DNA of 9,077 nt from CAVPMW01 sp963706515 (GTDB lineage: Bacteria > Chloroflexota > Anaerolineae > Anaerolineales > UBA4823). The position numbers were made by a program, and so were the translations under genes. Shown here in pieces: positions 1 to 5,836 of the stretch (positions within the stretch are counted from its first letter, which is position 1; every line of letters starts with the position of its first letter). Under the pieces are notes generated by a model. It was not told the origin of the DNA. It worked only from the letters and a program-made list of their open reading frames with translations, and made no database searches. The stretch is from NCBI GenBank assembly GCA_963706515.1, contig CAVPMW010000031.1, positions 1 through 9,077 on the forward strand. Reading direction: 5' to 3'.

Positions 1-255
1 CGATTTTACCATGATTGCAGGGTCATTTATAATTTGACAACAGCCAGCCGAATTACATCCGGTCCTTTGTGAAAAGCAATACATGTTGATTAAGGATCGA
101 TTAGAAACTGGAAATTTTTTAGAGAAATGAGTATCATTTTTCCCCGGATATCGGTTAAACCTTGCAGATCTGTAGTTGCTATTCCGGGACACGTCGATTA
201 GGATGGGGAAATCCAGAGTTTAGCTATCATATATATCCAATAATTCGCTGATTAT

Positions 256-267
256 AAGGGAGGTGAT
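256..267 (+). promoter_or_regulatory. Orphan Shine-Dalgarno-like sequence
   Basis: The string AAGGGAGGTGAT contains nine bases (GGAGGTGAT) complementary to the conserved 3' end of 16S rRNA, so it should bind ribosomes strongly. No ATG, GTG or TTG lies at a normal distance downstream. The next ATG is at 297, about 30 bases away. It may be a chance match, a ribosome standby site in the leader, or the remnant of a lost leader peptide start. Confidence 0.3.
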
Positions 268-313
268 AAGTATACGCGGAAGCGATCTATTCAGCCATGT
301 GTGTTTGTCAAAA

Positions 314-345
314 GGGCAGCCGGTTCTCAAAACCGGTAATAGCCC
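314..345 (+). promoter_or_regulatory. Two-part stem-loop in the leader of the secreted-protein gene
   Basis: CCGGTT at 320-325 pairs with AACCGG at 331-336 around a five-base loop. An outer GGGC at 314-317 pairs with GCCC at 342-345. No T-run follows, so it is not a simple terminator. It lies about 50 bases before the start codon of the gene at 398 and could be a leader control element. I compared it by eye with common riboswitch classes and found no match. Confidence 0.35.
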
Positions 346-397
346 AAGCTTGTTCTAATCTTATCTGTTCGGCCATATCTTACATTGGGAGGAACGA

Positions 398-1563
398 ATG
401 AAATACCGTTATAGTTTCGATCTTTGTTGCTTTTTCTCTCTTACTGACCCTTTTCCTGGCAGTAGGATTTTTCGTGCAAGCCGTCCAGGCTTCCTCATTG
501 AACAAGTGCGGAGAAGGTCAACTGAAGCCAATGGACTGCGGGTTACGAAGGACGTCTTCTGCGAGAAAAGCACGAGCTGGACCTGGAATATCTTGAAGTC
601 GGTCAACCAGTCCAGCCTTACGCTCTCCACGGTCAGCAGCAGACGGTGAACTACACCAAAACTGCCTCGGCGGCGCGCGACGAGCGGCTATCAGTGGATG
701 GTGATATAGGGGTGGAAAATCTCTCTGATTGATGGCTATCTCTGTCGACAGCGTCGTCGACAATCAAGGTCCAGTTACCTGCGATGCGAAGTTCCCGTAT
801 GTATTCCGGCGGTGATGGTATCACCTGCAGCTTATTCGGGAGATCCTGCTTCTCCACCGGATTCCAACACCGTCACTGCCAACATTACCAATGATGGCTC
901 CGTCTCGGCAACTGCTCCAATCGATTGGTCGAAGGCAACCACCACCGAAATCGATGAATGCACTGCGGTCAGCGACACCTTTGGCGGCTCTCTCGGCACA
1001 GTCTGTGCGGGGCAAACGACCAGCAAATCCTTCACCTACAGCCGCATGATCGGCCCATATGCCGCATGTGGCGAGTACGATGTTCCCAACACCGCCTCGT
1101 TCGTCACCAACGATACGGGCACGACCAGCTCGGCGAGCGCCGACGTACTGGTGAACGTACCTTCCGCGGGCGGCTGTAGTCTCACCCTTGGATATTGGAA
1201 AACCCACTCCGAATTTGGCCCGGCACCCTACGATAACACCTGGGCAATGCTTTCCAATGGAGCGAGCACTCCCTTCTACCTGAGCGGGCAGACCTGGTAC
1301 CAGGTGTTTTGGACTCCGCCTTCAGGCGGAAATGCCTACTACATCCTGGCGCACCAGTACATGGCTGCCAGGCTGAACCAGCTGAACGGTGCTACCTCGA
1401 CCTGGCAGTGGACGCGGCGCTTGTGGCAGGCAACACCTTCTTCAACACCTACACCCCTTCGAGCAGCCTGTCGAAGGCAGTGCGCAACGCGGCACTGGCA
1501 AACGCTACAACTCTGGATAATTACAATACTGGCCTTACCGGGCCAGGGCACTGCTCAGAGTAG
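398..1563 (+). pseudogene. Secreted GYWKTH-type surface protein, multiply frameshifted
   Basis: GGGAGG at 388-393 precedes ATG 398, which encodes MKYR. The reading then jumps by one base at about 408 into a clear signal peptide (VIVSIFVAFSLLTLFLAVGF..., ending about 492). Later blocks lie in changing frames: SWTWNILKSVNQSSLTL (about 572-627), GQQQTVNYTKTAS (about 635-672), an ISVDSVVDNQGPVTCD block (732-790), ITCS (about 820), then one long frame from 833 to about 1393 with NTVTANITNDGSVSATAP and YDVPNTASFVTND. After a last shift at about 1391-1405 the C-terminus runs in a third frame to TAG at 1561 (LVAGNTFFNTYTP ... TLDNYNTGLTGPGHCSE). The middle resembles DUF11-like beta-sandwich repeats. 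The C-terminal part begins CSLTLGYWKTHSEFGP, typical of a secreted bacterial domain of unknown function. About eight frame changes exclude a functional product as written. It is either a pseudogene or a badly read stretch. The intended protein would have roughly 385 residues. Confidence 0.72.
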
Positions 1564-1580
1564 GCGGCGATCTTGAAATA

Positions 1581-1615
1581 AAACAGGGCTGGGATTGTCT
1601 CCAGCCCTGTTTTTT
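1581..1615. terminator. Bidirectional intrinsic terminator
   Basis: A perfect 12-bp stem pairs AAACAGGGCTGG at 1581-1592 with CCAGCCCTGTTT at 1601-1612 around an eight-base loop. The + strand ends in six T (1610-1615), directly after the secreted-protein gene. On the - strand the stem runs into TTTTATTT. It therefore also suits the end of the leftward gene cluster, whose last stop codon is at 1635. Confidence 0.9.
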
Positions 1616-1634
1616 GGTGGTTTTCAGCGTTTAA

Positions 1635-2312
1635 TTATCTAAACACCAGCTCGGTGCGCTCCACGCGGGCGGCATTCGGATCGTACCCCAGGGCGGCCAG
1701 CACTTCATCCGGGCGCCCGGTGGTGCCTTCGCCCATCTGCAGGAGCATCTCCAGCCGGGCGTTCTCGTCCCCGTTCGCAGGTAGGGTCGCGCCTCCAGCA
1801 GCAGCGGGCGCAGGTCATAGTTTTTTTCGCGCCGCTGGCGCATCAGGCTGGGCGCCGCCAGCAGCTCTGCCAGGCGCTCCTCCAATTCCGGAAACGGCTC
1901 CAGCAGGGTCACCCGGTAGCGGGCGCTGACCAGCTGGCTCTGCAAGGTGGGTTCCTGCAGGCCAACTTCCTCGATTGCCCGGATTTCGATCCCCGGCGGC
2001 GCGGCCGCTCGCAGCCCAGAACTCGATGGCTGCAAGCGGGAGCACCTGTTCCAGCCAGATATCGATGAGCTCTGCCTGGCTGGTAAAACCCAGGGGCAGC
2101 GCGGAGGCGAGGTTGAGCTTCGGCTGGGGGTTGTAGCCCTGGCTGTACGCCAGGGGCAGCCCGGCACGCCGGCAGGATCGCTCCCAGGCCTTGTGCAAGT
2201 CCAGGTTGCCGATGAAGCGCATGGCGTCCGTCTTCGCGAAGAGGATGCGCACTCGCTGCGGCTGGTTTTGGTCTCCTGCCTCGCCAGGCTTTAATATTTT
2301 TTCTGTTCCCAT
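1635..2312 (-). CDS. DUF2344 / TIGR03936 radical SAM-linked protein, two frameshifts
   Basis: The N-terminal part (2312 down to about 2015) reads VRILFAKTDAMRFIGNLDLH and AGLPLAYSQGYNPQPKL, the hallmark start of the DUF2344 family (TIGR03936, PF10105). A frame change at about 2000-2018 leads to IEIRAIEEVGLQEPTLQSQ and a charged, leucine-rich stretch. A second change at about 1775-1790 restores LEMLLQMGEGTTGRPDEVL and the natural end RVERTELVFR with TAA at 1635. The two shifts cancel and the repaired protein has about 225 residues, normal for the family. ATG 2312 lies one base after the kinase stop codon (TGA-G-ATG), so translation is probably coupled. The family's function is unknown, but it is encoded next to, or fused to, TIGR03960 radical SAM proteins, as here. 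Because the breaks leave the family sequence readable on both sides, indel errors are as likely as real decay. Confidence 0.85.
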
Positions 2313-2313
2313 C

Positions 2314-3285
2314 TCAACCCAGCCTCAATTTGCCGGTGTCCAGAAAGCGCTCCAGCGGGCCAGCCCAGAATTCCAGGTGCTCTTGCAGGTACTGCCGCTC
2401 GAACTGCGCCACGTAATTGGAGACCCACAGCAGCCGCCCTGCCCTGAACGTATCGATCTGCCCGGCCTCGTCCTCAGGCCAATTAGAGACCTCTTCGTAT
2501 CCTGCTCGCAGAGCATCCAGCAGCGGATCATAGCGGTCCGGATTGACTTCGCGCATCAGGTCTTGCAGGCTCATTGCCAGGTCCTGCACCGGGTAACCCC
2601 AGAGGGTATCTTCAAAATCGAGCGGGTGCAGGCGTCCGTGGTAGACCTTGATATTCCCGGGTCCCAGGTCGTTGTGGATTACGCGCAATCCAGCCCGGTC
2701 GGCATACAATCGGGCGAATTCTTCGTCTACTTGTGACAGCACTTGCTCGAAGATGCGCCGGGTGCGCGGGCTGAATGCGGCTTCGTTGGCGGGGGAGAAG
2801 AGTACATTCTCCTCGCCGCGCGCGTAAAGGGTTTCCATTTTCCTGCAGGTGAAACCCTGCGGAGGTGAGAAATTTGCAGCCTGCAGGTGAAGCTGGGCAA
2901 AAAGCCTGCCAAATTTGATGAAATTTTCTGTGTTGAGCCTGTCTCCTAGAGGTGAGCCGGCTACCCAGCTGAAAAGCATGCAGCGCTGTGGTTCAGTGCT
3001 GTCTGGGGAAGGCACACGGGCGATGAACTCACCGTTACGAGTTGTGAACGGCTGCGGTGCGCCGATATCCGTATCCTCATGCAGCGCCTGCAGCCAGAGC
3101 GCCTCGGAGAGCAGGTCGCCATCGCTGCGCCAGCCGGGCCGGCAGAGGCGCAGGACGTACCGCCCGCCGCTCTGGCTGCGCACTTTGAACAGGGTATTGG
3201 TGAAATTCCCGAGGAGTTCGATCGCTGCGACGTCCAGGTCGAACTGGGTGAGCGCCTGGTTTGCCGCCTGAGGGATAGAGGCCAT
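2314..3285 (-). CDS. APH-fold phosphotransferase (small-molecule kinase)
   Basis: This intact protein of 323 residues belongs to the phosphotransferase enzyme family (APH, PF01636), which includes aminoglycoside, choline and homoserine kinases and the SrkA/YihE stress kinase. The N-lobe has a nucleotide-loop-like GNFTNTLFKV and the beta strand RYVLRLCRP. The catalytic loop HNDLGPGN is at about residues 204-211 (Asp as base, Asn for Mg). It is followed by LDFEDTLWG at about 222-230, in which DFED replaces the usual DFD/DFG metal-binding motif. ATG 3285 is chosen over the in-frame GTG 3291 because GGAGG is six bases from the ATG but touches the GTG. The gene lies between the radical SAM gene (68 bases upstream) and DUF2344 (one base downstream), implying one transcript. 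The substrate cannot be read from the sequence. A resistance role is not supported, because the SrkA/homoserine-kinase-like subfamilies fit as well as aminoglycoside kinases. Confidence 0.9.
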   Translation of the reverse strand: MASIPQAANQALTQFDLDVAAIELLGNFTNTLFKVRSQSGGRYVLRLCRPGWRSDGDLLSEALWLQALHEDTDIGAPQPFTTRNGEFIARVPSPDSTEPQRCMLFSWVAGSPLGDRLNTENFIKFGRLFAQLHLQAANFSPPQGFTCRKMETLYARGEENVLFSPANEAAFSPRTRRIFEQVLSQVDEEFARLYADRAGLRVIHNDLGPGNIKVYHGRLHPLDFEDTLWGYPVQDLAMSLQDLMREVNPDRYDPLLDALRAGYEEVSNWPEDEAGQIDTFRAGRLLWVSNYVAQFERQYLQEHLEFWAGPLERFLDTGKLRLG

Positions 3286-3290
3286 ATTCA

Positions 3291-3310
3291 CCCTCCATTA
3301 TACTGGAGGG
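3291..3310 (-). promoter_or_regulatory. Hairpin covering the kinase ribosome binding site
   Basis: CCCTCCA at 3291-3297 and TGGAGGG at 3304-3310 form a perfect 7-bp inverted repeat with a six-base loop. In the leftward mRNA the 3' arm is TGGAGGG, which contains the kinase Shine-Dalgarno sequence six bases before ATG 3285. Folding would hide the ribosome binding site, so this may be a translation switch or temperature-sensitive element. It could also be a dyad operator. The TATAAT within it is too close to the start codon to serve as a normal promoter. Confidence 0.5.
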
Positions 3311-3340
3311 CGATCTGGCGATAGCGATAATTCTAAGCTC

Positions 3341-3367
3341 AGTTAGCAACCTATCAGGTTGCTAACT
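3341..3367 (-). repeat. Perfect 11-bp inverted repeat enclosing a stop codon
   Basis: AGTTAGCAACC at 3341-3351 and GGTTGCTAACT at 3357-3367 are exact reverse complements around a five-base loop. The loop contains the TGA stop codon (3354-3356) of the radical SAM gene, so the last three codons lie in one arm. No T-run follows on the - strand, so it is not a canonical terminator. It could stabilise or process the mRNA between the radical SAM and kinase genes, or bind a protein. Confidence 0.6.
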
Positions 3368-5280
3368 GGAGCGGGATGAACTGCTCGACCGGGATGCGCT
3401 TGCTCTTGACTTCCGGGCACTGCCATACCTCGCCCGGGTTCATCCGGCGCAGGTCGGCAAAAGTCGGCAGGATGCCGCAGGCGAAGCAGCGCTCGCGGCA
3501 GTCGACGCGGGTCTTGCCCTGCTGGCTCCACAGGTAATCTTCGGTCAGGAATTTTTTACGAACAGAGCTGTCGATATGCTCCCAGGGAAAGATCTCGTCC
3601 AATGGTCGCTCGCGGTGAGTGTAGAAATCCGGATCCAACCCGCACTCGGCGAAGGCCTCCTGCCATAGGTCATAGCGGAAATAATCCTTCCAGGCGTCGA
3701 ACTTTGCCCCCCTTTGCCAGGCAGCGTAGATCACCTCACCGATGCGCCGGTCGCCACGCGAGAGCCAGGCCTCCAGCATCGTATCCTCGGGTGAATTCCA
3801 GTTCAGCTTCAAACCCGGGCCGCGCAGGCTGCGCTTGAGCAGCGCCTGCTTCGCTTCGATCTGCTCGATCGAATCGCAGGGCACCCACTGGAAGGGTGTG
3901 TGCGGTTTGGGGATGAACGTGCTCACCCCGGCGGTCACTTCCGCCCGCTTGCCGATCAGCTTCCGGCCTTCCGCCTGGACCGCCTTACACAGGTCGGCAA
4001 TCGCCTGGACGTCCTCGAGCCTCTCGGACGGATGGCCGATCATGAAATACAGCTTGATATGGTGCCAGCCGCGGCTGTAGATCGCCCGGGCGGTCTCCAG
4101 GAGCTGGGCTGTGCTCACCGGCTTGTTGATAATCTCCCGCATGCGCTCGGTGGCTGCTTCCGGAGCCAGCGTGAAGCCGTTGCGCCGCGAATCTTTGAGT
4201 GCTTCCATCAGCTCCACCGAAAAGCTCTCGATGCGTAAAGAGGGCAGGGAGATGTTCAGGTGGCGTCCGGCGAACCGCTCGGCAGACTGCTTTCACCAGC
4301 TCGAGTATATGCGTATAGTCCGAGGAGGAGAGGGAGAGCAATCCGACTTCCTCGTAGCCGGTGTTTGCCAGAGATTGCTCGATGGCAGTGACAATTTCGT
4401 CCACGCTGCGCTCGCGCACCGGGCGGGTGATCATCCCGGCCTGGCAGAAGCGGCAGCCGCGCGTGCAGCCGCGCATGATCTCGACCGGCACCCGGTTGTG
4501 CACCGTGTCGATGTAGGGCACCACAAAATGAGTCGGCGGCGGCGGCAGGCGGGGAACGATGCGTTTCACCACCGGCTGCGGTGCGGCATCGTCCAGGCTG
4601 TGGATGCTCTCGACGGTCCCATCCGGGAAATATTGGGTCGCGTACAGAGCCGGCACGTAGACTCCCCACAGGCGAGCCAATGCGCGCAGCAGCTCACGGC
4701 GCGCTTCTCCGCTCTCTTTCCAGGCCTGGTACGTATTGACGATCTCCTGGATAGCGTCTTCGCCTTCTCCGATCACGAACGCATCGATGAAGGCGTGCAT
4801 CGGCTCGGGGTTCATGGCGGCGTGTCCACCAGCGATCACCAGTGGGTGCCGGGCAGTGCGCTCCTGGCTGTAGATAGGAATGCCGGACAGGTCGAGGACA
4901 TTCAGGGTGTTGGTGTACAGTGTTTCGTACGGTAAGGAAAACCCGATGATATCGAACTCGGCAAGTGAATGCCTGGTTTCCAGGCTGTATAGGGGGATGC
5001 CGGCTGCGCGCAGCCGCTCTTCCATATCCGTCCAGGGTGAGAAGGCTCGCTCAGCCAGGACGTCTGTGCGCTGGTTGAGCAGGTCGTACAGGATGGCCAG
5101 CCCCAGGTTAGACATACCCAGGTCGTACAGGTCGGGGAAGACCAGGGCGACCTTGGTTTTAACCTGCGTCCAGTCTTTCACCACCTGGTTGAGCTCGCCG
5201 CCGGTATAGCGTCCGGGTTTCTGTACGGTGGGGAGGATGCGTTCCAGGCGAGAATCGATTTCAGAGGGAGTCAGTACCAT
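3354..5280 (-). CDS. TIGR03960-type radical SAM protein, one frameshift
   Basis: The N-terminal frame starts at ATG 5280 with AAGGA seven bases upstream. Residues about 40-190 form a Rossmann-like, B12-binding-like domain (KVALVFPDLYDLGMSNLGLA ... VIAGGHAAMNPEP ... VIGEGEDA) without a clear DxHxxG cobalamin motif. The radical SAM cluster motif is CTRGCRFC with cysteines at 272, 276 and 279. At about 4278-4290 the frame breaks. The + strand there reads cgctcggcagactgc. The true continuation (FAGRHLNISLPSLRIESFSV, then RNGFTLAPEAATERMREIIN) runs in the next frame to TGA at 3354. The C-terminus carries a further cysteine group, CRERCFACG. The repaired length is about 642 residues, usual for this family of unknown function. 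The original frame continues out of register as an unrelated tail to 3985, which is an artefact of the shift. This is the first gene of the cluster with the kinase and DUF2344. The product is probably cytosolic with a [4Fe-4S] cluster cleaving S-adenosylmethionine. Confidence 0.9.
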
Positions 5281-5334
5281 TAAATATCCTTTTTCAGCTC
5301 AGCCATTTAGATTTATCTGGCGAGCTTCCCGGCG

Positions 5335-5343
5335 ATTATAACA
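5335..5343 (-). promoter_or_regulatory. Extended -10 promoter for the radical SAM cluster
   Basis: Read on the - strand, TG at 5343-5342 and TATAAT at 5340-5335 give a perfect extended -10 (TGnTATAAT). The -35 region has only a weak match, as expected for extended -10 promoters. The predicted start near 5328 would leave an untranslated leader of about 48 bases before ATG 5280. Confidence 0.6.
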
Positions 5344-5394
5344 GAATTATGACCATATCTCTCCGGGTTCAAGCTCCTGCGTTGGATTTGCGTG

Positions 5395-5470
5395 GTGGCG
5401 ACGTCAGTCGCTCTAATGGCTTACACCATCACTACAAACCAATCACCCGTAGTGGCGACGTCAGTCGCTC
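5395..5470. repeat. Pair of REP-like 19-bp repeats
   Basis: GTGGCGACGTCAGTCGCTC occurs at 5395-5413 and again, identically, at 5452-5470. Each copy has a small dyad, GCGAC-GTCA-GTCGC. The second copy can extend the stem to about nine positions with one mismatch (A5451 to T5472). A short palindromic unit repeated between genes resembles REP elements. No associated transposase is in the window. Confidence 0.65.
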
Positions 5471-5519
5471 CTAAACCACTCGCTCCCCTAAAGTTCGATT
5501 AACAATGGTGATAGCAGGA

Positions 5520-5548
5520 TTGACAGATAACCGGGTTTGGGTTATAAA
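5520..5548 (+). promoter_or_regulatory. Sigma-70-like promoter pointing to the halogenase
   Basis: TTGACA at 5520-5525 is followed by exactly 17 bases and TATAAA at 5543-5548, close to consensus. Transcription would start near 5555, giving a leader of about 280 bases before the halogenase start, or a short RNA if transcription stops at the structure ending at 5739. A second TATAAT at 5554-5559 has no -35 at a suitable distance. Confidence 0.65.
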
Positions 5549-5687
5549 ATATGTATAATTTAGATTTAATAGGTCTTATATTATTATTTAACAATTTATA
5601 CGGATATAGAGCGATCCCCTGGTGGACGAGGAGGAGGGCATTTAGACTCGATAAAAACCGGCATCGTATCCTCGACAATTTCTTCGG

Positions 5688-5739
5688 TTGACCCCAGCTC
5701 TTCCCCAGATTGGGTGGAAACCTGTGTGGTCAGTTTTTT
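5688..5739 (+). terminator. Terminator- or attenuator-like structure in the halogenase leader
   Basis: TTGACC at 5688-5693 can pair with GGTCAG at 5728-5733 (one G-T pair), directly followed by six T (5734-5739). The interior can form a second helix, TTCC at 5701-5704 with GGAA at 5716-5719, extended by C-G pairs. The loop between the arms of the outer stem is long, so the fold is weaker than the two other terminators in the window. It could attenuate transcription from the promoter at 5520 or end a small RNA. Confidence 0.35.
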
Positions 5740-5822
5740 ATTTGTGCAATCGTCTTATTTATCATTTTTGAGAAGTGATTATCTATTTTTACAGATATCA
5801 TTGTCAGCATCATAGCCAAACT

Positions 5823-5827
5823 GGAGG
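5823..5827 (+). promoter_or_regulatory. Ribosome binding site fixing a GTG start
   Basis: GGAGG at 5823-5827 lies nine bases before GTG 5837. No in-frame ATG occurs before the FAD-binding motif, which begins about 13 codons later, so the GTG is accepted as the start. Confidence 0.75.
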
Positions 5828-5836
5828 ACTTATACC

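Larger units (their letters stand above)
1..397. other. Gene-free leader region upstream of the secreted protein
   Basis: No convincing gene is seen on either strand. The region is AT-rich compared with the genes around it. It contains an unused Shine-Dalgarno-like string near 256-267 and a stem-loop at 314-345. Just before the downstream start codon there is a usable ribosome binding site, GGGAGG at 388-393. A TTGACA occurs at 34-39 but no acceptable -10 lies 16-18 bases after it, so no promoter is called. A 34-codon frame from ATG 297 overlaps the next start as ATGA but has no good ribosome binding site. Confidence 0.6.
5281..5836. other. Gene-free divergent intergenic region
   Basis: The region separates the leftward radical SAM cluster from the rightward halogenase. 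From left to right it holds an extended -10 for the leftward cluster, a pair of REP-like repeats, a sigma-70-like promoter pointing right, a strongly AT-rich stretch (about 5541-5605) and a terminator-like fold ending in six T at 5739. The ribosome binding site of the halogenase is at its right end. No intact protein-coding gene is visible. A broken leftward small frame is described under findings. Confidence 0.7.

Noticed and set aside
34..39. TTGACA near the left edge as a -35 element
   Set aside because: No -10-like sequence lies 16-18 bases downstream.
297..401. 34-codon frame (MCVCQKGSRF...) overlapping the next start as ATGA
   Set aside because: There is no ribosome binding site at a suitable distance, the composition is unremarkable, and it is largely explained by the hairpin at 314-345. 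The overlap alone is weak evidence.
2314..3285. Aminoglycoside resistance gene
   Set aside because: The APH fold is shared with many metabolic kinases. Context with radical SAM and DUF2344 genes and lack of specific resistance motifs do not support resistance.
3297..3302. TATAAT on the - strand just before the kinase start
   Set aside because: Transcription would begin after the ribosome binding site, only a few bases from the ATG, and no -35 is present. It is better explained as the loop of the hairpin.
4278..4290. Programmed ribosomal frameshift in the radical SAM gene
   Set aside because: No slippery heptamer is visible, and similar breaks occur in three other genes, so indels are the simpler explanation.
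4111..4935. 274-codon open frame on the + strand inside the radical SAM gene
   Set aside because: It lies antisense to a clearly recognised conserved protein. Long antisense frames are common in GC-rich coding DNA, and the product resembles no family.
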